From the NCBI GenBank assembly GCA_947489085.1, contig CANLCJ010000006.1, positions 1-64,000 of the forward strand: a stretch of 64,000 nucleotides of DNA. Direction: 5' to 3'. A program made the position numbers and the translations under genes. The notes beneath the pieces are model-generated. The model was not told the origin of the DNA, made no database searches, and was given only the letters and a program-made list of their open reading frames with translations. Positions 54,464 to 63,443 of this stretch are shown in pieces (position 1 is the first letter of the stretch; every line of letters starts with the position of its first letter). The stretch is from an uncultured Flavobacteriaceae bacterium. Lineage in GTDB: Bacteria; Bacteroidota; Bacteroidia; Flavobacteriales; Flavobacteriaceae.

Positions 54464-55807
54464 ATGTCATTATCACCACTTAACGCCATATCGCCAATAG
54501 ATGGGCGCTATAGAAATAAAGTAGATGCGCTTGCGCCTTATTTTTCTGAAGAAGCATTGATTAAATACCGTGTTTTAGTAGAAATAGAATACTTTATTGC
54601 ACTATGTGAAGTGCCTTTACCTCAATTAGAAACGGTTGATGCTTCTATTTTCGATGCACTTAGAGCTATTTACAAGTCGTTTTCTTCGGAAGATGCCTTG
54701 GCTATAAAAGCTATTGAAAGCGTTACGAACCACGATGTTAAGGCTGTTGAGTATTTTATTAAAGAAAAATTTGATGCTTTAGGGCTTTCGGCATATAAAG
54801 AGTTTATTCATTTTGGATTAACCTCTCAAGATATTAATAATACAGCTATTCCTTTAAGTATAAAGGAGGCCTTAAACGCTGTTTATGTACCTGAGTATCT
54901 TATAATTTTGGACAAGCTTAAAACATTGGTTAACGATTGGGCTGCTGTACCTATGCTAGCAAGAACACATGGGCAACCTGCTTCTCCAACACGCTTAGGC
55001 AAAGAAATTGAAGTTTTTGTAGTTCGTTTAGAAGCGCAATTTAACTTGCTTAACGACATCCCTAGTGCTGCAAAATTTGGCGGTGCTACAGGTAATTTTA
55101 ATGCACACCATGTGGCATACCCTAATATAGACTGGAAACACTTTGGTAGTACATTTGTACAGGAAAAATTAGGCTTGCACCATTCTTTCCCTACCACACA
55201 AATAGAACACTACGACCATATGGCAGCGCTTTTTGATACTTTAAAGCGTATAAATACCATACTTATAGATTTAGATAGAGACATCTGGACTTATGTATCT
55301 ATGGATTATTTTAAGCAGAAAATTAAAAAAGGAGAAGTTGGCAGCTCTGCAATGCCTCATAAAGTAAACCCTATAGATTTTGAAAACTCTGAAGGTAATT
55401 TAGGTATTGCTAATGCTATTTTTGAACATCTTTCTGCCAAGCTTCCTATATCTAGATTGCAACGTGATTTAACAGACAGTACTGTTTTAAGAAATGTAGG
55501 GGTGCCTTTTGGACATACCATTATAGGCTTTAAATCTACACTTAAAGGGTTAAATAAACTATTGTTAAACGAAAGTAAATTTAACGACGATCTAGAAAAT
55601 AATTGGGCTGTAGTTGCAGAGGCTATACAAACTATATTAAGGCGAGAGGCCTACCCTAACCCATACGAGGCTTTAAAAGGTTTAACTAGAACAAACGAAA
55701 AGATTAACCAAAACTCTATTTCAAACTTTATCGATACTTTATCTGTTTCTGATGCTATAAAGGCAGAATTAAAGCAAATAACACCTAGCAATTATACTGG
55801 TATTTAA
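54464..55807 (+). CDS. purB: Adenylosuccinate lyase
   Basis: A 447-residue fumarase/aspartase-superfamily enzyme that releases fumarate in two purine steps, SAICAR to AICAR and adenylosuccinate to AMP. The superfamily signature is GSSAMPHKVNPIDFEN (about 299-314), with the catalytic Ser in its flexible loop. Other active-site blocks are HFGLTSQDINNTA, ARTHGQPASPTRLGKE (general acid/base His) and TQIEHYDHMA. Length and the helical tail (LEHL...ALKGLTR) are typical of the E. coli-like PurB subgroup rather than the shorter Bacillus type. Transcribed from its own promoter and followed after 13 bases by a small membrane-protein gene. Confidence 0.97.
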   Translation: MSLSPLNAISPIDGRYRNKVDALAPYFSEEALIKYRVLVEIEYFIALCEVPLPQLETVDASIFDALRAIYKSFSSEDALAIKAIESVTNHDVKAVEYFIKEKFDALGLSAYKEFIHFGLTSQDINNTAIPLSIKEALNAVYVPEYLIILDKLKTLVNDWAAVPMLARTHGQPASPTRLGKEIEVFVVRLEAQFNLLNDIPSAAKFGGATGNFNAHHVAYPNIDWKHFGSTFVQEKLGLHHSFPTTQIEHYDHMAALFDTLKRINTILIDLDRDIWTYVSMDYFKQKIKKGEVGSSAMPHKVNPIDFENSEGNLGIANAIFEHLSAKLPISRLQRDLTDSTVLRNVGVPFGHTIIGFKSTLKGLNKLLLNESKFNDDLENNWAVVAEAIQTILRREAYPNPYEALKGLTRTNEKINQNSISNFIDTLSVSDAIKAELKQITPSNYTGI

Positions 55808-55820
55808 ATTTAAATAAACA

Positions 55821-56018
55821 ATGTTGTTAAACGATAAACAGTCTATTATCTTAACGGGGCTTTTAGCTGGAGGGTTATTTATTTTCGGGATATTAGATAT
55901 TTTAGAGAACTTTTTGGTATTAACTATACTTACAGTAATTTTTATTGTAATTGTATTTAATCTTTTATACGTGCACGTACTAATACGCAAAGAACACGAT
56001 AAGAAAAACGTACAGTAA
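55821..56018 (+). CDS. Small membrane protein co-transcribed with purB
   Basis: A 65-residue frame starting 13 bases after purB. It has two hydrophobic helices (about 8-24 and 30-52), a short acidic turn (DILENF) and a basic tail (IRKEHDKKNV), consistent with both ends facing the cytoplasm. The purB terminator comes after it, not before it, which supports it being a real part of the transcript. No family is recognised, and the low-complexity hydrophobic content makes the coding call less than certain. Confidence 0.6.
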   Translation: MLLNDKQSIILTGLLAGGLFIFGILDILENFLVLTILTVIFIVIVFNLLYVHVLIRKEHDKKNVQ

Positions 56019-56036
56019 TTGTTTTATAAAATCTAA

Positions 56037-56079
56037 AGTCAAGTTTGAGTATTTAAATATTCGAACTTGGCTTTTTTTA
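56037..56079 (+). terminator. Terminator of the purB transcript
   Basis: AGTCAAGTTTGAGTATTT (56037-56054) pairs with AAATATTCGAACTTGGCT (56055-56072); the outer 14 or so positions pair with only G-U wobbles, then seven T (56073-56079). Confidence 0.85.
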
Positions 56080-56293
56080 TGCTTAAATCGTAAGTTCTAG
56101 AACTAATAATTTGGTGTAGATATGTTGAATTGTTTTTTGCTAGTCTAAGGCTATAACCCAAAGCTTAGTCGTAGTTAAGACTCTATTTTTAATGTAGAAA
56201 CAGCAAAAAAGAAACCTCATTGTAATGTAAATCGTATCATACCCTGCTCACCTTACTGTAACTCCTTTTTGGTTCAATAAGGCTTTAAAAGCA

Positions 56294-56328
56294 AAAATGC
56301 ACTCTAAATTAATATTAGAATGCATTTT
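56294..56328 (-). terminator. Terminator of the LytTR/histidine-kinase operon
   Basis: Minus strand AAAATGCATTCTAA (56328-56315) and TTAGAGTGCATTTT (56307-56294) form a 14-bp stem with one G-U pair and a 7-base loop, followed by T-G-C-TTTT. It lies 168 bases after the kinase stop. Confidence 0.75.
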
Positions 56329-56495
56329 AATGGTTTTAATGTAATAATACTTAATCTCAAAGAAAATTTGCTAGTTGTTGCTTAGTGTTTTCCTCTTCCT
56401 CTTAGCAATTACTATACTGCAAATATATAAGAACTGTTTATGGAGACATGTGATTATAGGTGAACGTCTTTGTTTTTTAGGTAAAACAACTGTTT

Positions 56496-58472
56496 TTATC
56501 CCTTTTTTATTAAAGTAGCGCTATTGAAATTTGCAGTTTTATGAATTTTTGGAAGTACTAACATTACTTCTGTGCCCTTAGGATTACCTTCATCATCTTT
56601 TAGATCTATAATTGTAATGGAAGCCTCTTTTTTTAATTGCTTCTGTATAATTTTAATTCTTTCATCTAAGTTTCTTGAAGAGACTGATAGGTGGTGCGAG
56701 GATTGTTTTACTTTTTGGGCCTGTACTCTCCCAACACCATTGTCTTTAATTCTGCATTTTATGTAATCTGTATTAAGTGTATTCTTGAAGCTTATTTCTA
56801 AGTTATACACTTTATCTTTTTCGGTAAAAGCGTGCTTAAATGCATTTTCAACTATAGGTTGTATTAACATAGAAGGGATAAAAAATTGTTCTTCTTTTAA
56901 GTCGTGAGACACTGTAATGGTATAAGAGAACTCTTTATGTTGCCTTAAAGCTTCTAGCTTACAGTAAGATTCTAAAATTTCAATTTCTTTTTGAAAAGGT
57001 ATGTTTATATGCTCGAAAGAGTAGAAAAAATGCCTGATTAATCGGGCTAAATTGGCCATATAATTGTTGGCTGCTATGGTATCGTTATTCAATATTAAGT
57101 TTTGAAGCGCACTAAAACTATTAAATAAAAAATGAGGATTCATTGCAGCAGTAAGGTTTTGCAATTGGTTTAAGTTAAGGGCTTGCTTTATTCTTATTTG
57201 TCGCAGTTTTGCAAAAGCATAGAGACCAAATGCAACTACTATTAAAAATACCAGAAAAAACAGTAGCAATGTTAAACGGCTTACTGTTACGTTTATTTTG
57301 GCATTCTCTACTGTAAGTGCTTTTACAACCTTTTTTTCTTTCTTTAATAAATTTTCACTTTGCTTCTTTTTAACTTGCTTTTCTATTTCTTTAGCTGCTA
57401 AACTGTCTGCATAAGCTTTTAATGGTAACAAGACCTTAAAGCCCCTATCGTAATCTTTTGTAATTTTACATATACTAGCTATTTCTCTGGAGTAATCTAT
57501 AATATCTTCGTAGTCGTTACGCATTTTGGCAATATCTAAAGCCAAATTAAAACATTTTAAAGCTATTTCGTAATTGCCAAGTGCCCTCTCTATAGCACCT
57601 GTAGTATGGTAATAGTAAGCTCCAAAATGCTGTTCGCAACCTTTAAAATCGTTTACTAAACTGCACCAAGGTAGGTTTTCTTCTAAAATTGCTTTTGCTT
57701 CTTTTGCCCTGTTGTTTTCTAAATAGGCATAAGCCAAATTATTGTAATAAGAAACAGCTTGTTTTTTATCTCCTTCTATATCGCTATACGCTTTTAACAA
57801 TTCAAAATAAGGTCGTGTTTGTTCTAATGGTAAATGAGATAAAACAGCCGTCATTGTTAAATAATACCTGTTTTTTCTGGCGTCGTTTACAAAAGGAACA
57901 AATTGTTCTGCCGCTTTATAGTGTTCTATAGCTTCTTTTCTATTAAAAGAAGAGGTAGAGCGCCCCAATTGGTAATAAATTTCAAAAGCTTTATCTTTTA
58001 TTTTTGTTGTATCCAAGACATGCATGGCCTCGTTTAAATAGAGCACACTGTTAACAAAGTCGTTAACATAGTAACAAGATTTTCCTAAATTAAAATAGAT
58101 ATCTACCAGTGCTAATGTATCTCTTAATTTTAGTGCACTTGGTAATATGCTTTTAGCAACGTTTATGTTTAGCGAGTCCTTTCTATTCGAGTTGTCTACC
58201 AGTTTTTTTAAATAAGGAACACCATACTTTAGTGCTAGAGCATTGTTATTGGCTTTTAAGCTTTTGTCTAAATTATGTTCAAGTTTTTTGCAGATAATTG
58301 CATTATAATAAAGTACACTATCGCTCTCTTTCGATACATTAAACTTTTGTGTCTTGTCTTCTAAAAACAATATATCTTCTAAGGGATAATAACTTTGGCT
58401 GTATAGCTTGGCGACAAGGCAAATGTAAAAGAAAATAAATGCTATTAATTTTCTGGAGAATGCTAATTTCAC
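56496..58472 (-). CDS. LytS-type sensor histidine kinase with periplasmic TPR repeats
   Basis: A 658-residue sensor. Signal peptide (about 1-25, ends AKLYSQ), a periplasmic region of about 330 residues with TPR-like helical repeats (about 80-350), a short coiled coil (360-395), one membrane helix (about 399-421) and a cytoplasmic HisKA_7TM-like/HATPase part. The phosphoacceptor block is MNPHFLFNS (444-452, His447), the hallmark of LytS/AgrC-type kinases, and the ATP-binding domain has PSMLIQPIVENAFKHAF (N box) and IKDNGVGR (G1). It should phosphorylate the LytTR regulator encoded 46 bases upstream. The stimulus is unknown. Last gene of the operon. Confidence 0.92.
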   Translation of the reverse strand: MKLAFSRKLIAFIFFYICLVAKLYSQSYYPLEDILFLEDKTQKFNVSKESDSVLYYNAIICKKLEHNLDKSLKANNNALALKYGVPYLKKLVDNSNRKDSLNINVAKSILPSALKLRDTLALVDIYFNLGKSCYYVNDFVNSVLYLNEAMHVLDTTKIKDKAFEIYYQLGRSTSSFNRKEAIEHYKAAEQFVPFVNDARKNRYYLTMTAVLSHLPLEQTRPYFELLKAYSDIEGDKKQAVSYYNNLAYAYLENNRAKEAKAILEENLPWCSLVNDFKGCEQHFGAYYYHTTGAIERALGNYEIALKCFNLALDIAKMRNDYEDIIDYSREIASICKITKDYDRGFKVLLPLKAYADSLAAKEIEKQVKKKQSENLLKKEKKVVKALTVENAKINVTVSRLTLLLFFLVFLIVVAFGLYAFAKLRQIRIKQALNLNQLQNLTAAMNPHFLFNSFSALQNLILNNDTIAANNYMANLARLIRHFFYSFEHINIPFQKEIEILESYCKLEALRQHKEFSYTITVSHDLKEEQFFIPSMLIQPIVENAFKHAFTEKDKVYNLEISFKNTLNTDYIKCRIKDNGVGRVQAQKVKQSSHHLSVSSRNLDERIKIIQKQLKKEASITIIDLKDDEGNPKGTEVMLVLPKIHKTANFNSATLIKKG

Positions 58473-58518
58473 GTGTTTGGAACTAAGGTATTTGTGGTTG
58501 ATTTAGGTTTTCTATTTC

Positions 58519-59313
58519 CTATTCTATGTGTACTAGAGACACCAAGTCTTTTTTGTAATTTTTGGACACAGGAATCTGTAAATCGTTGTTTAAAAATACC
58601 GAATACCCGTCGTCTCGGGAAAAAGATGTTATGTGAGAGGTATTTATAATATAAGAACGATGCACCCTCAAAAACTTGTCTTTAGTTAGTTGCTTTTCGA
58701 AATCTTTTAGTTTTTGTATTGTTACTATTTCTGTTTTATCTAATAATTTTACTGTAGTGTAATTTCGTCCTCCAATAAAACACAGTATGTTTTCCGTTTT
58801 AATTAAATACACATTTTTGCCATCCTTAATATGGATTTTAGTATCTGCTTTTTTCTCGTACATAGCGCTAATACTTTCAATCATTTTTTCGCTGGCTACG
58901 CCATTATTTGCAATCAATTGTTTTGCTTTGTGTACAACCTTAATTAATTGTTCTGGAAGTATAGGCTTTAAAATATAATCTATACCATTATAACTGTAAC
59001 CTTTAATGGCATAATTTTCAGATCCTGTAACAAATATTATTTTAAAATCCATTGTTTGTAAACCTAGATCGTCTATAATATCAAAACACGTGCTTTTACC
59101 AATTTCAATATCGAGAAAAATAACATCTGGCTTGTTACAACTTAAAACTTTGCTAAGAGAAATTTTATCGTTAGCTTCTGCCAAGACGTCTACATCTGGG
59201 CAGTATGTTTTTAAGAGAAGTCTTAAATTTTCCCTATCCCTCTCTTGATCGTCAACAATAATACACTTTAGCATGTTTTCGTTTTTAGTTTTACTACAAT
59301 TACTCGACGGCAT
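58519..59313 (-). CDS. LytTR-family response regulator
   Basis: A 264-residue transcriptional regulator. Receiver domain (about 14-130): acidic pair Asp21-Asp22 in CIIVDDQERD, phosphoacceptor Asp68 in VIFLDIEIG, the Thr/Lys switch in FVTGS and YILKPI. After a linker, a LytTR DNA-binding domain (about 165-264): IHIKDGKNVYLIKTENILCF, FLRVHRSYIINTSHI. The first ATG is at 59313; the ATG at 59274 (MLKCIIVDD) gives the usual receiver start and may be the real one. Paired with the LytS-type kinase 46 bases downstream. Such pairs often control surface or polysaccharide genes, but no target is identifiable. Confidence 0.92.
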   Translation of the reverse strand: MPSSNCSKTKNENMLKCIIVDDQERDRENLRLLLKTYCPDVDVLAEANDKISLSKVLSCNKPDVIFLDIEIGKSTCFDIIDDLGLQTMDFKIIFVTGSENYAIKGYSYNGIDYILKPILPEQLIKVVHKAKQLIANNGVASEKMIESISAMYEKKADTKIHIKDGKNVYLIKTENILCFIGGRNYTTVKLLDKTEIVTIQKLKDFEKQLTKDKFLRVHRSYIINTSHITSFSRDDGYSVFLNNDLQIPVSKNYKKDLVSLVHIE

Positions 59314-59954
59314 TTAAACCCGTACTAAAAAACATTTACAACTAACACTTAAGTAATTGTAAATAAATTAATTATGTTTTTTTTTAAGATGTAATTTTTT
59401 GCAAATTTATATAATCTTTTATCTATACCTTACTTTTTAGCCCAGACTTATCTTTTTATCGAGCATCTGCCTGTAAATGCTCCAGATTTTATGATGACTT
59501 TAGTCGAAATTGCAGACTTCTATTACACGTTAAGCATAACTTATACTTATAATTTAATAGAAAAATAAAGCGGTTGTATCTTTTGTATTTAAATCTTCTA
59601 AATTCAGGAAATACACTATAATAGAACTCTAATACGAGTTTAAAGGAATTAGCAGAACTCTAATCTCTAAACATTAGTTTTTTAAAGTATATCCCATAAA
59701 AACGTACACGATAAATTATGGGAATTTTAGCTTAGACAAATGTTTCTAAACTTAATTTTATAAAAACTACTTAAATTTATCAGATGTACTAATATAGAAC
59801 TCATCTTAACTTTATCTATTTCCTAAAAAATGACTGAAATTCACCGATTTTTCGTTACTTTTTTCGTTCGTAACGCTGCTATGAACTTCAAAAAACACCT
59901 CATCTGGTTAAATTTCAACTTATTTTCGGTTAAAAACAAAAGTCAAGATCAGTC
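59314..59954. other. 641-bp AT-rich intergenic region
   Basis: Lies between the start of the LytTR regulator gene and the stop of the DUF4252 gene, both on the minus strand. I see no gene. A 6-bp inverted repeat CGTTAC/GTAACG (59853-59858, 59870-59875) has no U run and is not a convincing terminator. The regulator promoter should lie in its left part, but no exact consensus was found. Confidence 0.55.
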
Positions 59955-60497
59955 TCATTGTTTTAAATGTTCTCCTCCAGGAATATTCATTTTTTGAGCA
60001 AGCTTAAAAACCTGACTAAGGTCTATATTACCCGTCATGGCAACAACAATAGTTTCTGCCTTGTATTTGCCATCTTTTGTTTTATAATCTGCTGCCATAG
60101 TTTGGGCGTTTACAAAAATTAAAAGCTCTTTCACATGGTTGGAATCATTGCCTGATTTTACATAAAAATTCACTTTAGCACCGTCTTCTTTAAATTCCAT
60201 TAAAGCTTCTAAGTTGTTAGATCGAGAGCCAACCCATTTAGACATTTCTAGAGCGATAGTTTTATTTTGAGTAACCATTGTTTTAAAACTGGTTATGCTC
60301 TTAACCATATCCATATATAACTTTGCCTCAGGATCGTCTGTATCAATGCCTATATTAGCAATCATTTGAAACATTTTAGGTTTAATGTTTACATAAGTAA
60401 CTTCAGGACTGTTACTATATGTTTCAAAAATGGTATTTTGAGCCAAAACAGAAATTGGCAGCCAAAACATCGCAATTATAAAAAGTAGTGTTCTCAT
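59955..60497 (-). CDS. DUF4252 domain-containing exported protein
   Basis: About 180 residues with a signal peptide (MRTLLFIIAM...VLAQN). The mature part is a compact mixed alpha/beta domain of the DUF4252 family: AKLYMDMVKSITSFKTMVTQN, MEFKEDGAKVNFYVKS, and a C-terminal TGNIDLSQVFKLAQKM. Similar proteins in Bacteroidota are periplasmic, with no known function. The frame can be extended to an ATG at 60524 (MPPNLKQILM), but the ATG at 60497 yields a normal signal peptide. The 95-residue gene upstream is in the same direction and probably co-transcribed. Confidence 0.85.
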   Translation of the reverse strand: MRTLLFIIAMFWLPISVLAQNTIFETYSNSPEVTYVNIKPKMFQMIANIGIDTDDPEAKLYMDMVKSITSFKTMVTQNKTIALEMSKWVGSRSNNLEALMEFKEDGAKVNFYVKSGNDSNHVKELLIFVNAQTMAADYKTKDGKYKAETIVVAMTGNIDLSQVFKLAQKMNIPGGEHLKQ

Positions 60498-60584
60498 TAG
60501 TATTTGTTTTAGGTTTGGAGGCATGTTAATTAGAAGTTTATGGCTTTCTAATAGAGACTTAATATAGTGATTTTAAGATTAATC

Positions 60585-60872
60585 TCACTCTGTAATAGGT
60601 TTGAAAATTATTTGTACAGCATTTTCGACTTTATTTAAATGCCTGAAACTTTTTTGACCTTCGTCTAATTTTCCGAGGTAATTAAAAGTTTTTGAGGCTT
60701 TATTCATGTACAACGAAATCATTTTTAATGCTTTTGTAACCTCTTCTACAGCATCCTCAGGTGTACTAACCGTACCCAATTTATTAGCGGCATACTTCGG
60801 TTTGTTATAGCTTAAAAACACTGTCATTACCAGCAGTATAACAACCAATGTAACACCTAATCGTTTATGCAT
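60585..60872 (-). CDS. Small exported or membrane-anchored protein paired with DUF4252
   Basis: A 95-residue protein with one N-terminal hydrophobic helix (about 5-22, VTLVVILLVMTVFLSY) and a soluble helical tail (about 38-90: DAVEEVTKALKMISLYMNK...LGKLDEGQKSF). No family recognised. It lies 60-90 bases upstream of the DUF4252 gene, same strand, which suggests a joint transcript. Composition and a clean membrane-anchor-plus-helix layout support a real gene. Confidence 0.65.
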   Translation of the reverse strand: MHKRLGVTLVVILLVMTVFLSYNKPKYAANKLGTVSTPEDAVEEVTKALKMISLYMNKASKTFNYLGKLDEGQKSFRHLNKVENAVQIIFKPITE

Positions 60873-61152
60873 TTTTTCTATAAGTATTTGTGTTTATACT
60901 TGTAAAGCTTAAAATCATAGATTGCATGCACATAAATTACATATTACAACCCCTAATTTAAGAGGATAAATATACTCTTTTTTAAATTGCTTACTAAATA
61001 ATGTAACGTTCTAACACGCTTTAAACTCGACTTTACTTAAAATAAAGTTAAGTTTTATGCCTGTACATAGAGTATTCTTGTTATTATTTTTTATTGTACA
61101 ATAATGTGAGTAATTTTAAGGTTTTGTAGATTGGAATTATAAAGCTGTTAAA

Positions 61153-62595
61153 ATGAAAAAGATATACCCATTACTATTACTACTAACCTTAGTTACAACA
61201 AGTTGTTTTGAAGATAGAGACGACGAACCTATAGAAACCAGTAGCGTTAACGATTTTGTGTGGCAGGCAATGAATCAATTTTACCTGTATAAAAGTGAAA
61301 TACCCGATTTAGCAGACGACAGATTTCCAAGTACAAGCAGCAGTGCTTATCTTGAATACTTAAATAGTTTTGAATCTACAGAAGCTTTATTTAACAGCCT
61401 TATTTTTGATAGACAAAATGTAGACCGTTTTAGCTGGATTGTAGATGATTTTTTCGCCCTTGAACAAAACTTTAGAGGGGTATCTGTTACCAGTGGTATG
61501 GAAATTTACCGTGCTTTTGCACCAAATAGTACTACAGATGTTATCGGGGTTGTTAGGTTGGTATTGCCAGAAAGTAATGCAGACTTAAATGGATTGCAAC
61601 GGGGTGATATATTTTTTGCTGTAAACGGTATAAGACTAACCGAAGATAACATTGCTACGCTACTACAGCCAGATACTTTTACTTTAAATATGGGTGTACT
61701 AGACGATAATGGCACGCCAGAGGACACTAGTGATGATTTTATTAGCCCTACTGGCGAAGATATTACTATTACTAAAACTGAATTTGTAGAGAACCCTATT
61801 TTTAGAGCAGATGTTATAGAAGCACAAGGACAAAACATAGGTTATTTAATGTATAACGGCTTTATTAGAAATTCCGATGAAGCTTTAAATGCAGCTTTTG
61901 CCAACTTTAGGGCAAATAACATACAAGAATTAGTTTTAGATTTAAGATATAACCCTGGAGGCTCCGTTCCTGTAGCAACTGCTTTGGCTAGTATGATTAC
62001 AGGTCAATTTACGGGAGATGTATTTCAGCGTTTGGTGTTTAACGAAACCCAGCAACAAAGCAATACAGATTTTAATTATCTAAATACCTTATCTAGTGGG
62101 GCCAGCATTAACAGTTTGGGGTTAAATACTGTTTATGTTTTAGCTACAGGCCTATCGGCATCTGCAAGCGAAGGCCTAATAAATGGTTTATCCTCTTACG
62201 TAAACGTAATACACATAGGCTCTAACACAAACGGTAAAACACAGGCCTCTCGAACTTTCTACGATTCTCCAGATTTTTCGAGACAAAACCCTAATCCTAA
62301 CCACACATACGCCATACAACCAATTATTGCAAATGGTATAAACAGAGATGGTATTAGCGTGCCTAAAACTGGATTACCTCCAAATATTAGCTATTTTGAA
62401 GACGTTTTTAATCTTGGTACTATTGGTAACGTAAATGAACCTATGTTAGCCATTGCTTTAGAGAATATTCTTGGCCGCACACTAAAATCGTCTTCGTCTT
62501 CAACTAAAAAACAATTGCGAAATGCACCTACTGCTTTCCCTATATTAAATAAAGATGATTTCAATACAAACGAAGGTGGGATGTTTATTGATTAA
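61153..62595 (+). CDS. S41-family peptidase, lipoprotein (C-terminal processing protease type)
   Basis: A 480-residue protein with a lipoprotein signal (MKKIYPLLLLL...TTSC, lipid-attached Cys18), placing it in the envelope. An N-terminal helical region (DFVWQAMNQFYLYKSE) precedes a PDZ domain (about 110-210: GVVRLVLPESNADLNGLQRGDIF) and the S41 catalytic core: IGYLMYNGF, ELVLDLRYNPGGSV and the nucleophile region ATGLSASASEGLIN. The catalytic Lys should lie some 25 residues later in GSNTNGKTQA. It resembles Bacteroidota S41 lipoproteins that degrade or process surface proteins. A Dph6-like gene follows after 21 bases, probably in the same transcript. Confidence 0.92.
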   Translation: MKKIYPLLLLLTLVTTSCFEDRDDEPIETSSVNDFVWQAMNQFYLYKSEIPDLADDRFPSTSSSAYLEYLNSFESTEALFNSLIFDRQNVDRFSWIVDDFFALEQNFRGVSVTSGMEIYRAFAPNSTTDVIGVVRLVLPESNADLNGLQRGDIFFAVNGIRLTEDNIATLLQPDTFTLNMGVLDDNGTPEDTSDDFISPTGEDITITKTEFVENPIFRADVIEAQGQNIGYLMYNGFIRNSDEALNAAFANFRANNIQELVLDLRYNPGGSVPVATALASMITGQFTGDVFQRLVFNETQQQSNTDFNYLNTLSSGASINSLGLNTVYVLATGLSASASEGLINGLSSYVNVIHIGSNTNGKTQASRTFYDSPDFSRQNPNPNHTYAIQPIIANGINRDGISVPKTGLPPNISYFEDVFNLGTIGNVNEPMLAIALENILGRTLKSSSSSTKKQLRNAPTAFPILNKDDFNTNEGGMFID

Positions 62596-62616
62596 TTTAA
62601 CTGCAAATCTTAAGTT

Positions 62617-63336
62617 TTGAAACCACATAAAACGTATTTTAACTGGAGTACAGGTAAAGACTCTGCTCTGGCATTGTACCATTTATTACAAAATAAATCT
62701 TATACAGTAGAAGAACTTGTTACAACGGTAAATAGCCACTATAACAGGGTATCTATGCATGGATTAAGAAATGAATTACTCATTGCGCAAACTAATGCCC
62801 TAGGTATTAAATCTAGCCGTATTGAGCTTCCTGAAATGCCTAGCATGGCACTTTACGAAGACAAAATGAACCAAACAGTTTCTGCGCTAAAGGCTAATGG
62901 TTTTACCCATACCGCCTTTGGAGATATTTTTCTTGAAGATTTGCGAACATACAGGCAAACCCAACTCTCAAAAAAAGGCATTACCGCTATTTTTCCTATT
63001 TGGAAAAGAGATACCAAAGCACTACTTAAAGAATTTTTAGATCTTGGTTTTAAAACCATTGTTGTATGTGCCAACTCAAAATACTTTGGAGAGGATTTTG
63101 TGGGAACAGTAATCGACGAAAACTTTATAAGTTCACTCCCAGAAGGTGTAGACCCCTGTGGCGAAAACGGCGAATTTCATACCTTTTGTTTTGATGGCCC
63201 AATATTTAAAACGCCCATTACATTTACTGTTGGAGAAAAGGTGTTTAGAGAATACAATACGCCCAAGGATGAAGACGATTCAATTTGTAAAGCAGATGCA
63301 TATGGTGTTTGGTATTGCGATTTAGTGCCGAGCTAA
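62617..63336 (+). CDS. Dph6-like ATP pyrophosphatase (diphthine-ammonia ligase family)
   Basis: A 239-residue cytoplasmic protein of the adenine-nucleotide alpha-hydrolase (N-type ATP pyrophosphatase) fold. The ATP loop is NWSTGKDSALALYHL (SGGxDS-like, here STGKDS), with FGDIFLEDLRTYR and FLDLGFKTIVVCANSKYFGEDF as family blocks, and the C-terminal GENGEFHTFCFDGP block shared with archaeal and eukaryotic Dph6. Bacteria have no diphthamide, so the family name is misleading; in Bacteroidota such genes are often next to vitamin B12 uptake genes, which fits the BtuB-like gene next door. The start is TTG at 62617; no ATG precedes the ATP loop. Confidence 0.88.
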   Translation: MKPHKTYFNWSTGKDSALALYHLLQNKSYTVEELVTTVNSHYNRVSMHGLRNELLIAQTNALGIKSSRIELPEMPSMALYEDKMNQTVSALKANGFTHTAFGDIFLEDLRTYRQTQLSKKGITAIFPIWKRDTKALLKEFLDLGFKTIVVCANSKYFGEDFVGTVIDENFISSLPEGVDPCGENGEFHTFCFDGPIFKTPITFTVGEKVFREYNTPKDEDDSICKADAYGVWYCDLVPS

Positions 63337-63387
63337 AAACACAACACTTTTGTAGGTTTTGCTTTAAATTCAAATTGTTGTAATACT

Positions 63388-63416
63388 AAAAAATGCTACG
63401 TTTCCGTAGCATTTTT
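63388..63416. terminator. Bidirectional terminator between convergent Dph6-like and BtuB-like genes
   Basis: Perfect arms AAAAATGCTACG (63389-63400) and CGTAGCATTTTT (63405-63416) with a 4-base loop; the A-rich and T-rich flanks give a U run on either strand. It sits between the stops at 63336 and 63444. Confidence 0.92.
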
Positions 63417-63443
63417 CAGTATTAGTGTTTTAAATAAACTTTA

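Larger units (their letters stand above)
56019..56495. other. 477-bp intergenic region between convergent purB and LytS-type kinase transcripts
   Basis: It holds two oppositely directed terminators (56037-56079 on plus, 56294-56328 on minus). I see no gene, promoter or further repeat in the rest. Confidence 0.65.

Noticed and set aside
59853-59875. CGTTAC/GTAACG hairpin as terminator of the DUF4252 gene
   Set aside because: The stem is only 6 bp and no U run follows on the minus strand.
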